A DNA stretch of 64,000 bases from Oxytricha trifallax (GCA_000711775.1 ARYC01000010.1:62001-126000), one strand, 5' to 3'; positions 1 through 13,599 are shown, counted from the stretch's first letter. Notes: generated by a model not told the origin, from the letters alone. Made by a program: numbers and translations.

Positions 1-860
1 AATATGAAATATTTCACTGCTCAACCTACACGCGCTCAATGATCACATAGAGAGAGACTAAGACGTATTTTATATTGCGCTATGTAAAGACACATTCTCT
101 AATATTTACTAATAAATCACAAAAACTAGCTGTTCGCTAGAGCTAGAATAGAACAATTAAGGAAAATGTGATAATAATGATTTTCATAATAATTTATATG
201 AAATACAGTTAGTAAATCTCAATGTAAAATGAAAAAATTTCTTTCGCATTATTTAGCTTATTCGCATATTTATTAAAACTTTATTAGCTATATTATTTTA
301 TCATCAGTTGTAATATATTTCTCATTTATAATTTCCTAATATTTTGTATTTTATCAATAATAGATTTTCAATATATAGTTTAATTCCTAAAAAGTTTAAA
401 TTAAACACTGTAAGTTTAAAGGTGTAATTAAAAACTAAAATTGTCTGAATACATTCAAATTTGAAAACGAAATTAAGTATATAGTAAATAAAATAAGTGG
501 CTGGTAATGGTGCCAAAATTTGTCAAAATTAACTTAATTTTCATAAAAATTAAAAATTTGCTTAACTTTATTATTGGTGTTTGCATTTATCACATCCCAT
601 TAACAAGCTAACTAATTTCAATTGGATCTACCTATATTAAATTTATGCCTATAAATTTAAGTCGAATTAACTCATTCATGTTATAAGATAATTTCTTACC
701 GTTATTAGTAAAATCCTGGTAATTTTGGAAATAGTTCAAGATCGTGAAATCTTTCAAACTTTAACTGCTACCCACTGATTTGATTAATTATACATTTAAT
801 TTAATTTAGTTTCTAAATTATAATGTGTTCTTACAAATATTATTGGAACAATATTAATAC
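1..860. other. AT-rich sequence with a possible MITE relic
   Basis: No gene is supported. The part at about 550-600 (ACTTTATTATTGGTG, then ATCACATCCC) resembles the interior of the palindromic element at 24792-25206, so 480-730 may be an old decayed relative of that family. The rest is low-complexity AT-rich DNA. Confidence 0.3.
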
Positions 861-861
861 A

Positions 862-2489
862 TTAAATTCAAGGATACCCCCTCCAAATCTGGAACTTTTT
901 AAAATTCCAGTTTTAAACTGGAATTCCAGATTTAAATCTGGAATTTTTATAAGTTCCAGATTTATATCTGGAACCGTAATATGATTAAAATATTCCAGAT
1001 GTGTACCTGGAATTCCAGTTATAAATCTGGAATTCCAGTTTAAAACTGGAATAAAATTTATACTTCATTATTATAGATAAAATTGGTAATAATATTTTGT
1101 ATTAAAAATTTTTGCAAATTTTTTAATGTATAATTTAATGAATCTAAATATAGAGTTAATCTAAACAAACACTTTAAAATTAATAATAAATTGAATATTT
1201 TTTTTTTAAATCATTATAATTTTTTATATTTATAAAAATGATGCTTGTATATACCGATTGAAAGAGAAATTTCTATTTATATAATTGAAATAATTACTAC
1301 TTTAAATGCAAAAGTTCAAAATTTTTATTAGGAATTAAAATTAATCAAACAACAAATACAAAGCTTTTAAATGGGTAAATTTTAATGGATAAATATAATA
1401 TTAAAATATTCTAGATAATAATAAAAGTGCATAAGTTTTTATGAAACTAAGTTAATCTATTGAAAAAATTTAGTTAAATTAAAAAACACTTCTTTTTATT
1501 TAGCTTGCAATTTTAATTCATTTAAACTAATTAATTAATAAATATCAGCTCTTTATGACTAAAATTACAATTATAAATTTTTGAATGCTAACTATTAGGT
1601 TTACTTTATTAAAAGATCTCCCTCTAGCAATAATATTATAAATTGTATATTTATATTAATTATGGCAATGAAAATTTAGGGGGAAATTTCCTGCAAAGAT
1701 TTATGATAAAACAACTTTTTTAGGGAAGTTTCCTGTCAAGAATATTTTTTAATGGAATTATTTTTTGACATTTTAATACCTCTTATGATTTTCACATTTT
1801 TTTGATTCAAGCAATTTATTCTACCACACATTAAATATTACAAAATCTAATTTATATTGAGCATTATTTTTTTTTAAATATATAATCTTATTTTCTAAAA
1901 GTTTTCCAAAATTTTTACTAAAAATTATGATAAAATTCTGTTCTATATCTCAATATATGATATTAGAATATAATTGCAATTTATCGATATAACTCTTAAA
2001 ATGTTTAACTTATCTTTGGCCATTTAATGTGCTAGAAATTATTTATTAAAATATTTTATATAAAATGAATAAAAATTATATAAAAAAAAAGTTTACTTGA
2101 CAGGAAACTTTTAGTTTAAAAATTTTTTTTCTTTCAACAGAATTTCTCTACATAGTATTTTTCATTAAAAAAAATTCCTTGGAAACTTTAAATTTATCGT
2201 ATTTATCAAAAAACAGAAAAATTTATATTGATAAAAATCAAGATTTATTTATAAGTTTATATAAAATAGTTTAACATTATTATAAAGCATTATATTAAAG
2301 AATTCCAGGTGTATTTCTGGAATTCCAGGAATATAACTGGAATTCCAGATTTATACCTGGAATTATTGATTTTTTGTATAATAATGGGATTCCAGAGCAA
2401 ATCTGGAATTCCAGTTTAAAACTGGAATTCAAAAGCCAAATCTGGAATTTCAAAAAGTTCCAGATTTGGAGGGGGTATCCAAATTTAAT
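862..2489. mobile_element. Foldback-like element with long inverted ends and CTGGAATTCCAG arrays
   Basis: The two ends are inverted copies: GGATACCCCCTCCAAATC near 872 and its complement ending near 2480. The similarity continues outward through ATTAAATT. Inside each end are tandem short palindromes built on CTGGAATTCCAG and CCAGATTTAAATCTGG (about 890-1050 and 2300-2460). A second, nested inverted pair (GAAGTTTCCTGTCAAG near 1724, complement near 2096) lies in the AT-rich middle. I see no transposase frame, so this is probably a non-autonomous DNA element. The target duplication is not clear, so exact ends are uncertain. Confidence 0.6.
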
Positions 2490-2955
2490 GAAAATTAAAA
2501 ATGAATAAATGCTAAAATAATGAAAGCTATCAATTTTAAAGTCACTCAAATTCAAAATAAATCGATTTTATTATAATTGCTGAAATTTAGTATTACTTTA
2601 TTTATAGTGGAGTAGTTTGGAAAGCATATGTTTTTATTTTGAACTAACTTAATAAATGTCTTTTTATTATTATAACATGCTATCTCAATATATAATTAGC
2701 AGGCTTTTTAACATATCTACTTATTTAACTAGAAATCAAAATGAATTATCGATCTTTATGTTTACTTTAGTTATCTATTTATCCCCATAAAGTATTTGTT
2801 TCAGGATTTAACATAAAATATAAAATTTATGATTTTATCATAAATTATTTATAAATTAAAAAAAGACTATTCTATAAAAATTAAGTCCTAATTTATTTAA
2901 AAGGGTAAAGAATATTAATCTTATCTAATTATTAACTATCTATGTTTCATGCTTT
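2490..2955. other. AT-rich spacer
   Basis: Nothing supportable is seen between the foldback element and the reverse transcriptase region. Confidence 0.3.
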
Positions 2956-2959
2956 CATT

Positions 2960-5290
2960 GAAAAAGTATAAATTTTGTAAATAATTTTTGTCATAGTTAA
3001 ATTCTTGTTCTGTTATTCTTTATTAATTCATACTAAAGTCTCTTTATTTAGAACTCTTCAATTGCTCTAATTCTTAAAGATTACTTCTAATTTATAATAT
3101 TGAGCATCTTCAATATTTCATTTCAACAAAAATATCCTCTGGCTTAATAGTCATTTTAATTACCCAGCTTATTGTTATTCATAAATTAAGAAGGTTATTG
3201 TGAGATTTAACTTTGATTCTGTTGAAGAAATACATTTCTTTTATTTCTCCTCTTTAAGACCTCTTTCTGCATTGCTTTGAGAAATTACTCAAGATCTTAC
3301 TTATTTTAAGTAATAAATCTGGCTGATCTTGTTGATATCTTTGTTTTTGTAATTCAAAATATTTCTTAAGAACTATGTGCAAAATACCTTGTAGGATTAT
3401 AAATATTTTATTCATAAATTATTGAAGTATATTTTCATAGTTTGCATCTTTTAATGAATATCACTTCTGCTAGTTTTTAATTTTTAAATATGATTACGAT
3501 TACTTAATAGCATACTCTATATATCTTTCTCATCCATTTCAAGAATGTATTACCGAAGTTTTTTTATCAAAATAATAACGAAGCAGCATTTCAAGCAGAT
3601 CTTTAAATATAATAAATACATTAGTTTCAGATAAGCACAGTTTAGCCATCTTTTTGAAGATTCTTTTCCATTTCTTTCATATCTCTTATTTCCTCTGTTA
3701 ATAAATTCTCTTTAAAAACTAATCGATTTGCATGGCTTACTCTCTGAATGATGTTGCTCCGTTTAAACTGACTTTATACTATCCCTTAAGGGATTTGATT
3801 ATTAGCAATTTCACTCTAGCAATTTGTGTTATTTCAGCTAAAATCCCTTATTTGGCTTCTAAATGCTCTTTCTCTTGATTATCTTGATTTATCTATGATC
3901 TATTAAATAATTATGTACTATCTTTTTAAACTTAAAGCTTTTTCACTTTTTTTCATAATATTTCTCACATTTTCTTATTACTATTATAAGAGTCTGTACT
4001 TTTTTCAAGCCTTTAAATTTGAGATTTTTTTAAACGAAGTCAATCAATGTTTAATTTAATTAGAGGTTCTTCAGAAGTTTTTAAGAATTCATTATTTTAT
4101 TAAATTATTAAGGTTGAGTGGTAAATATCTTTATGAGTAAAGAACCCAATGGAGAAAATTGAACTCTCTTTATTGAAAATATGAGCTGAATTATGCTACT
4201 CTATGCCAACATACCTTCTAATAAATTATTCACTAAATATGATGTTTTCTATTGCTCTTATTATATTCTTTGTTTTCGTCAAGGTTATCTTTCATTATCA
4301 AATTAATTTAAATTTTATTTTTATTAATTCATAAATATACTCTGAATTTCAGTTTGTAAAAATGTAAATATAAGTAATATGTAAAATATAAACGTCACAA
4401 AGTATTTAATGATGCTAGTACCACAGAGAATAGATAAAAAGATCTCAGAATAAGATTTTCTGTTTTAATAGCTAATTGATTCAGTTTGGCTAATTCCCGG
4501 AGAAATAGAAGGTAACTATCCAATCAATTTCATCAAAATCTAAATGCTCTTGAATAATAGTCCCAAGATTTCTATGTGGAACAAATGTATATATAATTAG
4601 GAGAGGTAGATAGATTTATAATAGTTGCATGTGCTAAAGACAATCTGTTGATTTTAGCTTTATTGAGGCTTTTATATAAACCCATAATTGCTACATTGAA
4701 GTAATTATAAATCATCAATAAAATTATTGCAAATAGAAAATCTTTATCACACATTATCAGGGTTTATATGGTAAAGTGAAAATATGTGAGGAGCATACTG
4801 GAATCCCCCATTTACTAGTATCTCAATGATAATTTAGAGACTGAAATATTAAGGTTCACAGAACATACTAATATTGTGGATTATCTTTTTAATACCATAG
4901 AGTAGATTGCCTAAAATAATCAATGAATATAACCCCGTAAACCCGCAATATTTTATTATAATAGAAATGCTGGTTATCACCGAGATCATTTGTGTTTCTT
5001 ATATGAAGAATAAGGATCAGAAACTATACTTTTTAAAAGTCATCATATTATAGAGCAAAAACTGTGAAATATTAATGATTTAAACAAAAATAGACATTTT
5101 TCGCAGACTATCCAGAGTATTTGAGAAGCTTGTAAAAAGAATGACAAATATTAGTAAATTTCTGATGGCTTCTTCAAAGTCTTTTGACATGAACGATCTT
5201 CTGGTAGCTAAACTAAAGATATAGATTCTAAAAAAAGAAAGATAGAAAGCTAGAAAGGCAGCTTAAGTAATTATTTAAATTAAGTTAATA
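2960..5290 (-). pseudogene. Decayed LINE-type reverse transcriptase region
   Basis: Read on the minus strand with TAA/TAG as Gln, several blocks in changing frames resemble a reverse transcriptase. Near 4905-4930 is a block reading VIFIDYF, like the first catalytic Asp motif. Near 4755-4810 is GGFQYAPHIFSLYHIN, like the motif that precedes the active site. Near 4709-4720 is FIDDL, in the place of the usual YxDD. Toward the 3' side (about 3640-3800) is a block reading NQIPQGIVQSQFKR followed by HANRLVF, like the region after the RT fingers and thumb. The last part (2960-3400) is Gln- and Lys-rich with no named domain. Frame changes and in-frame TGA codons show the copy is broken. The 5' end and element boundaries were not found. 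The RT identification is moderate; assignment to LINEs rather than another RT class is inference. Confidence 0.5.
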
Positions 5291-5645
5291 TTTAATTCAT
5301 CATAGTCTCTTGAAAATATACAGTAACAGATCAATATGAAAAGATGCATCTATAAAAGAAAGAATTTTTTCTTTTGCAAAAGCTTACATGGGTAATTAGA
5401 TTTAAAAACATTTCATTTTTATTGAGAAAAGAACAATAGCCAAAAGATTTAAGAAATTAGAGTAGGAAGATAAACTTGTTTAAATTGGAAATACCAACGA
5501 GTATGAAAAATTATGATATAACGATATTGAATTAGTTTTTGAGGTAAAATTATTATAAATATTTAATTTATTTCCAGAAATTTTAGTAAACATAATTATT
5601 ATATTTTCACTTCCAAATGTTAGAATAAACGATAACTATAAATTC

Positions 5646-5990
5646 TCATTTTTTATAAAGAGTGAAATGAATTATTGCAAATAATATTGAATTAATAATT
5701 GTTATAATAAGATAAATCAAGGTCCCTATTATTGTTAGACATATAAGCATTAGATTTATATATTAACTTTAGTTATATGTTAAATATAAATTTTCTTCTT
5801 CCAATTTTTATAACTATATTAAATTAATCATTAATGTATCAGAACTTATTAATTATTAAGTAAATAATAAATTTATAAATCTCTCTGCAATTAGAGCATA
5901 AATGAAGATGTTTAAACCATGTGTCTTTACATTACTCATGAAACACATGCTTCTAAACTAGCTCATAAATTTATTCATCAACAGCCACAT
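5646..5990 (-). CDS. Hypothetical 114-residue protein with a hydrophobic C-terminal end
   Basis: An uninterrupted ATG-to-TGA frame of 115 codons using the ciliate code. The N-terminal part is Met- and Phe-rich. A short acidic and Lys-rich patch (KLEEE) follows near residue 72. The last 35 residues are a strongly hydrophobic stretch containing LMLICLTIIGTLIYLIITII, which would fit one membrane helix. It overlaps the end of the frame at 5978-6211 by 13 bases in another frame, so the two may be one ancestral gene split by a single-base shift. No family was recognised. An open run of this length can arise by chance in this composition, so coding status is tentative. Confidence 0.35.
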
Positions 5991-6211
5991 TTTTAGTGCG
6001 GATAGAGCAGATAACTTACCCTTCCTACTTCTTATATGTAGGCTCCTTTAGTTAAACTTAGTTTCTTGTCTTCAAAGCCTCTCTCATAAATATTCTCAAT
6101 GAATTATGTTTCTGACTAGCTAATCTGTTTCGGCTAGAATGAATCTATATCCTCTTAAAATGAATCCAACTCATCTTAACATCTTCTCATTGCTTGAAAT
6201 CCCCTACTCAT
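5978..6211 (-). CDS. Hypothetical 77-residue frame upstream of the hydrophobic protein
   Basis: An open ATG-to-TGA frame of 78 codons, open for about 40 further codons upstream. The composition is protein-like: MSRGFQAMRRCQDELDSF, then acidic and Gln-rich, then KKLSLTKGAYIQEVGRVSYL. No domain was recognised. It runs directly into the frame at 5646-5990 one base out of phase, which suggests a single broken gene of about 190 codons. The alternative is chance openness. Confidence 0.35.
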
Positions 6212-6923
6212 TCTGTATTTTCCTAAAAGATTTATGCTTACTATAATAGGTATAGATATTTAGTTTCCATGTCTCTACTGTTAATTTACAACAGGTTAAT
6301 CTCTCTCTCAGTCCTTAGAGTCTTAGAGGAAGTTAAAACCTCATTGGTTACTGTCTGTATTAAATCTGTTATTAAATTCAGTTGTTATTAGAGAGATTTA
6401 AAAACTGATTAGCTCTGATATTTTATCTAAAATCGTTAATATAATCTTAAAACTAAAGATACAAATTTTCAATGTCTTATTCTAAATTATATTCAAATTT
6501 ATGCTTTATGCACCCTCCGCTATAAGAATAAATGAATTCAATTTCTTAATTTCTATTTGAAAAAACAGAGCCAATCAAAAATATGATTCTTAAAAATTTC
6601 AAATTCATTTGGCCACTTTTTCAACTCATTGGATATTTCTAATAAGATGGCTCTGATTACCATAACATTATTTTTTATTTTTTAGCTGTAAAATTGCTTC
6701 TGTTTATACTATGCGATAAATTAAAGTCTTACAATGCATTAAAAATAGGATGAATTTAAGAATAAAACTATTATTTTTGAAATAAAAAGTTATTAATCTT
6801 ATAAAGGTTTGCTTATTACTTGATGTATGGTCACAAATAACTTGAGAACTTACGTTAATTTCTTGATTATGTATATTTTTAAATTATATCATAATATATA
6901 TTTTTAATATAGTAATAATAATA

Positions 6924-7347
6924 TTGTAGGAATATATTCGATTTTGGGAAATTAAATTAAATTAAAATAAAATAAATTAATTATTAAATTATTTTCATTT
7001 AATTTTTTGGAAAATATCTCCAAATCCTGGCATCATTATAGCCAGTGGATAATGCATTGAAAATGAGACGATGATTGTTATTGCTAGAATGAATTTATCT
7101 CCTTGTCCTAGCGAAAAAAATCCCTTTTACTGTTATTTGTAGTTAGCTCAAAACCAAAATATCTCACTTTCTGGGATGATTCAGGAATATTGCCAATAGT
7201 AGAGTCCAGCTAAATTGAGGGATCTACCTTAGACTACTCGATTTAGATTTGAAATATGAGTCACTCTGGGTTTCATAACTGCCAAGATTTTAATATTTAA
7301 TTAATTTAATTTAAATTCATTATCCGAAATTGATTGTATTCCTACAA
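6924..7347. mobile_element. MITE with TTGTAGGAATA terminal repeats, TA target
   Basis: The 424-bp element starts TTGTAGGAATATATTCGATTTTGG and ends with the complement of TTGTAGGAATACAATCAATTTCGG. TA dinucleotides flank both ends (6922-6923 and 7348-7349), as expected for Tc1/mariner-type movement. An internal TGGCAG motif near 7280-7290 and the CTATTGGC block near 7190 are shared with the element at 24792-25206. There is no transposase frame, so it is non-autonomous. It sits immediately downstream (minus sense) of the reverse transcriptase region at 7400-8060. Confidence 0.75.
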
Positions 7348-7399
7348 TAATAAGGATCCACTCTGTGGTCTCTGGGGACCTCCGGATCATAATATATGT

Positions 7400-8060
7400 T
7401 AATATATAAGGGTCAATCTGCTATCTAAACAAATGCTCCTTCTGTTTATTTCATCGATCAGTCGAGTCATGGGTGGTGATAGAAAGGTCAATGCAATTTC
7501 AATAAACCATATTTTTAAGTATCTTTTTGAGACGATGTCTTGATTTAATTATGTTGTGTATTTACCCATCTATGCCTTAGGTCTATCTCCATTTCGCTTT
7601 TATTAAATTGCAATCTTTAGGTGATTAAAGTATAGTTTCATCCATGATGCTTCATAAAGTTTTCTTAAAGCTGATGATGACGTAGAAATAGGTCTTGTCT
7701 TCAGAATGGTTGTGTTTAGGATATCTGATTTAGACAGTAGCATCAGGTTAGCGTTATTCATCCAAGGTGGAGTTTTAGCTTTTTTTTATCCTATCTTCTA
7801 TATGTGTGTGAGAGCAATGCAAATGCATTCTACTTCTGTTCTAAGGAATCTATCACTAAGATTGTTTGGTCCAAGAGCTTTTTCATTAGGAAAATTTCTC
7901 AATGAATAATTGAGAAGTTTATGTCTTCTTGTGTATATGTAGTAGACCGCACACATTTTAAATTAATCAAGGGGTTCCAATATGTTTTGTAGGCAAAGGT
8001 TCATAGTAACATCCTGTATTCTATAGTTCAAGGAATTATTTAGATTATACAATCGTATGG
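7400..8060 (-). pseudogene. Decayed LINE reverse transcriptase, finger and palm motifs
   Basis: On the minus strand a mostly open frame from about 8060 down to 7620 carries NEKALGPNNLSDRFLR (about 7850-7895). This matches the KAPGPDGI-type entry motif of non-LTR reverse transcriptases. It is followed by TRPISTSSSALRKLYEASW (about 7640-7700), which matches the YRPISL..KLFE motif. Further on, in another frame, WFIEIALTFLSPPMTRLIDE resembles the catalytic Asp block, with Glu where the Asp would be expected. At least one frame change and several in-frame TGA codons follow. The downstream part is lost or replaced at the MITE (6924-7347). This is a fragment of a dead LINE; the element ends are not defined. 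Confidence 0.6.
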
Positions 8061-11000
8061 TCTTAAAGTTAAGTCACTATTTTTGCTGCTTTAACTCTAT
8101 TTACTCTTTTTATAATTTTTTAGATTATTTAGCATTACCTTTCATCCAAAGATCTTTAATTATTTATGTGTTAACTTTCATTGCACTTTGCTGGGGTTTT
8201 GGCTTAGTTTTTATCTAGGGCTTTATTGTTTTATTATTATACAATTATTGTTTCATTTCTAAATGTGACACAGCAAGTTACTATGTTACGCACTATATTA
8301 TTGAGGCCACTTATTTAAAGTTATAATCTTGTTAAAATTAAGAAGTGGTCTGAAGAAGAAGGAAAAATTTGGGAACGAGTATAACCTAAAATTCTTGATT
8401 TAATGACGCCAATTGCAGTTTCTTAAGTCACGTCAATTCTAGGAACTTAATACATGTTTAGAACTTTTTACTTACGAAGCTAAGATCTCCAGCAACTATG
8501 AATTTTGGATCATTGAGTCTTTTTTCGATTTTCTATTCAAATATATTTTTGAGTTTCTTGAAAAGGTGAGAGATTTATAGGCTAAAAAACTTTTAAGCCA
8601 ACATATATATTTTAATCTCTTTATTTCAGAGTTAATAATTGTTTCATAAGATTCTATTTTTTAGATTTTTTACTTAAAAATTTTTTTTAAATAAATTGTT
8701 AATGAGAAAAAAGATAGATTTCCTTATAGATATTTAAACAATTAATATAATCTTCAATTACAAAACTTAATTTAAATAGATAAATTAAAATATTTATAAT
8801 TTATTGATGAAATATTGATTTATTGCTTAATTCTAGTTAAACTGAATTTGAATAACTGTTTTATTAAAATATAAAATTAATAAAAGATTAAAAGTAATTA
8901 ACTGTAATTTATACTACTTACTAATTGTCTTCAACTTAAACTATCTTTTTAACATATATCAGTTTTTTATATGATTCATAATAAAAGAAGAATATTAAAA
9001 AGAATATTAAAAAGAATATTTTATAATTAAATTGTTTACTTTTTCACTGATATTTAATTTATTTCACTCTTTAATGAAGATTCAATTTAATGTAAATAGT
9101 AACAAATAAGTTAAATTTTAGCACCAGAATCTGCTAATTTTTTAATTTATTCGAAAATTTGCAGATAATAATAAATTAAATATTGTTTCTCAACTTCAAA
9201 TGAAACTCTTTTTGTGAAAATATTATTCTAAAAAATAAGTTTTTTTAATAATTAAATATTCAATTCCTTTATCGTTTAGTAGTATTAATTTATTCACAAA
9301 TATAATATAAATAATGAAATTTTATTTTTTTAAAAATTCTTTTTTATCTGTAATGTTTCTTTATTATATCATATATTTAATGTTATGTAATTATCTAACA
9401 TTATATTTAATTTTATTATACTTTTTTAAAATTCCAAATGGAAAGAAAAAATGAATTCTCAAACTTCAACATTCAAGAGTATTCAAAAGAAAGTAATGGT
9501 AAATTTATTATTTCCTTCATTATTTATACCGCATTTTAAAAAAATAAATAAAAATTCAAATAGTAAAGCTACTTTCCATTAAAAATGTTTAATATTAAAA
9601 AGTGTTAAATAACTTGAAATCTCAAAAAGAATAATTAAAAATAATTAAATATATAACTACTTTGGTTAGTAATAAAGCTTATTTGAATTTAATAGGAAAA
9701 TTGATAAATAAAATTAAAAAAAAATTCAGAATTTAATTAGCATTATGGTGAAATTTGGAAAAATTAAAGACCCTGATTTATAATTATTATTCGTTTTCTA
9801 CTATCTGGATCATTTTTTATCATGGTTATATCCAAATATTTATAGTTTAAATTTTCTGAATTTTGCAACAAGGTCTTCGGTTATGATCAAAGTTTTGGTT
9901 TCTCAAGGCTTTACTAAAATAAATTAAACCTATAAATTAATAATTAAGGGTTCTTGGGGTCTAGTGAATTAACTATATTTACAAAATTTTTAATTTATTG
10001 ACTTCTTAATTATTATATTTTAGCACATATTTTATTAAAACATTTCTCTTTTCACGAAAAGCCAATTGAAGATTTATAAATTTCTTTAATAATGATAAAT
10101 TTAGAAAATTATGGCAGATAATTTTATACTCGATTTATTTGTATATCCAATTTGCTTGTACTCAATATGCCATTTACACTAAATATATAAATATTATAAT
10201 TGTTTATTAATTCCAAAAGTACAATTCATGGCAATTTAAAATGTTTATTATTTGAATTATCATTAGTGATAATAAGCTATTACTAAAATATTTAAATATT
10301 AATATTTAAATAATTTTAAAGTTGTAAAAAAAATACTTAAAAAATAATAATTAATTTCTTTATCACGCACAATTTGAAATTTTTATATAGATTCTAATCT
10401 CTCTAATTTTGTTAATAAAGATATATTTAATTTTTAAAAATTTAATTTTCTACAAATTGAAATACCTTCACTTAATTCTTTTTATTATAGGAAACTTCTA
10501 TTCATTTCATAATAAAAATTAAACTCAATCTATTTAAATCTATAATTATAATTAAAGATTGATATAAAATAATTAAAACTTACTGCATTGAACAAAAAAA
10601 TTTTAAATCAGCATAAAAATTCAATAATATCAGATACCATTTTTTAAATAAAATTTTACATAATAGTAAATGACAAAATGACTTAGAATTTAAAATTGTC
10701 TATTTCCTTACTAAAAATCAATTTATTAGGTTTTTTTCCGAAGAATCATTAAAATTAAATAGCAAATTCTAAAATAAAATTCAGATTCAGAATTTATAAT
10801 AAATAATTTCTTTAAAATATAAAAATTTAAAGTGTAAAAAAATGGAAGCAAAGAAATAATTCCATTTTAAGAATTAATATATAGTTAAGATATTGGAGTA
10901 AACGATTGTAATAGGTAATTTCTTTTTATTTAAATTAATTTTATAGCATATCGAATTTGAACTGAATATATTTGAAAACTCCAATTTCATATTATTCCAA

Positions 11001-13599
11001 TTCAGAAAAATTAAGGATAAGAATTATATATCAAATTATTCATTTCTCTATAAGAGCTTCTTAATAAAAGTTGAATCAAAAGCATTAGTAATAAAAATAA
11101 GTATTAAACGAATATAAATTTGCTTATGGCTAAAAATCTGCAATGACTGTCTTGAATAAATTTCAATAAAAGATTAATGGGTATATTATAAAAAGACCAT
11201 AATTAGCCGAAGGAGCGGATGTATGCTCCTAAATGCTATAAATTGAAAGTGCATCCATTAATTATTAATTAGTGGAAATGTTAAATTTAAAAAAAGTTTT
11301 ATTTACAAAATGACTTACCTAGAGAAGCATGCCAATTAATTTGATATTGCCTTACTTCTGCCTGCGATAATCACCATTTTAATTGCTGTCTTATCCAATA
11401 ACTTTTTATAATGGGAATTTAATATAAGAGAATTAATCAATATCATTTTGATTTGTATATATATATCGATTATTTTTCCTTTTATGGAGACTCATTTTTT
11501 GAGTTTTGATTATTATAAATATAGAATGCTTAAAAAATTGATAGGGAAATATTATGGCCAGAATGATAACTAAAGGAATTATTATGATGGAAAGTAAGGC
11601 TATAGCAACTAGGCCCTTAAATACTGATGTATCAATCTAGGTAAGTTTTATTTATTTAAATAAAAGTTATATTATTTTATCAATTTGATTTCTGTTGAAA
11701 AATTATGAAATAAACCACGAATGACTGGTTTTGAAAAATGATGCCTTCCCATTTTAATAATGTATATTAAATATTTTATATTAATACCTTTCATCTTTTT
11801 CAGGTGTTGTTTTTTAAACACATTATTTTGGTAATTTAAAAATTGGAACCTTTAAGTATCAAACTTATAGTAAATTTTTAATTATTATTCAATCAAATGA
11901 ACAAAACTTAATATCATCATAGATTGTTGCAATCAAATATTAAGTATTGTTTTTTTTAACATGAATATTATTTTTAAAAGGATTATAAGACTAAATAAAT
12001 TTGAATATCTTAATAAAAATTTTGATTGTCCTTTATTTAAATTTAATATGAAGAAAATCATTTTGTAAACACTTTCTTAACTCAATCAGAATAGCACTTT
12101 GAATTGCAGGTTAAGAGCACTTTCTGCGTAAAATAAAATCTGAAATATTTTTGGTTGAAAAAAATGGAAAAGTTATGAACTACATAACTTATAACTCAAA
12201 TTGGCTTTATTTGGTAAAATTTTAAACCAGACATAGTGAAAGAAACTATTAGAATTTACTTATGTTTCTGAATAGGCGGTACATTTTTATCAATTCTCTG
12301 TAATGAGCTATAAATTTATTAGATTATGTCCTCCTATTAATATTGAGTGAACTCTCTCCAAGTATATTGTATTGCTGTACAGCCAATTTTGAAGCCTAGG
12401 TAACTTTGAATTCTCTATAGTATAAGTCTAATTCTAAGATAATTATATAATGTCAATTTTTCTCCAGCTAATTTGACTAGTTATATATTTAATTGAATTA
12501 GATGATCAAAATTCGAATAAATTCCTTACAATAATAGATGCTGATCTTTGTCAAATGTAGTCTTGCTTGTATAAATATTTTGTTTCTTTTAATTCCCAGT
12601 TCGAGTAGAAAGAAAGGAAGGAGATAATTCAAAAGATGTGCTATAATATATTATCCTGTTTCTTTTATGTGATTCTTGATTATTAAATGTTTATTCTTTG
12701 CCATTAAGAGTTTTGCTAATTATAAACTAATCACAAGAAAGTCATATTTTCTCAAAAAAATTAACATAGACTTGAATAATTCAAAGAATAATTATGTTGT
12801 TTTTTTTATGATATTTTTCTTCCCATCATCAAGCCAATAACTCTTTTCAATAATTAAAAAAATGGTGACAATTGTATTTAACTGTTTAGACTTACCATAA
12901 ATTTCGAAAATAAATTGCAGAACAGAATCGATATTGAGAGATAATATTTGCAATTAAGTTAGCATTTTTTTGTCAAGTATTTTTATTTCTAAGTTTCAAA
13001 ATTACTATTGTAAATTTCTTCATTATTCAAGTCTAAATAAGAGCCATTTTTTATACTGATACTCTATTTACACCATAATAATCATTATTGTTATATCTGG
13101 ATCGCATTGTTTATTAAAGTTTTGAGAAAACTTGCAAATTTCTGCTAAAAAATTTTGAAAGTTTTTATATATTTTATTTTTTAATTTTTGAAAAAATTCT
13201 TAAAACCTGTCTTAAAAGCGTGTCGAGGCATCTTTCAACTATTCGCAATCATTTACTCCTCTTTATAATTTTTTAATTTTATATTATTTTAAAAAATTTT
13301 CAGTGAAATGATAAATAATTTTTTATAAAGCAGCAATATATAATTAAGAATATAATAAATAAGATATTTATTTATCTTTATTTAATAAATTATAATATTC
13401 ATTTTAATGAGTTAATTATTTGATTTAACTAGATTTTAACTATAATTAAAATAAAATAAACTTTTTTATAATTATCAATATTTTTTATAACAAAATTGCT
13501 CATAATCAAATTATACAATTATTTAAAATTAATATTATAACCATTTTTCTTGTTAGTTTTATTACTAGCATTTATAATAAATGATTTAGATTCATCTTT
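8061..13599. other. Long AT-rich stretch without a supported gene
   Basis: Both strands were read with TAA/TAG as Gln. No frame with a recognisable domain or convincing composition was found. Short inverted and direct AT-rich repeats are common but none has clear element ends. A small tandem repeat of GAATATTAAAAA lies near 8993-9015. Confidence 0.4.

Noticed and set aside
862-2489. Short palindrome arrays as a CRISPR-like array
   Set aside because: The units are palindromic, not separated by unique spacers, and sit in the inverted ends of a eukaryotic element.
4572-4754. 60-residue minus-strand standard-code frame
   Set aside because: It overlaps the RT active-site region in another frame and has no domain of its own; the RT frame explains the sequence better.
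7706-7909. 67-residue plus-strand standard-code frame
   Set aside because: Shadow of the minus-strand reverse transcriptase remnant in the same interval.
8061-13599. Many open runs of 40-60 codons under the ciliate code
   Set aside because: With TGA as the only stop such runs are expected by chance in AT-rich DNA, and none carries a recognisable motif.
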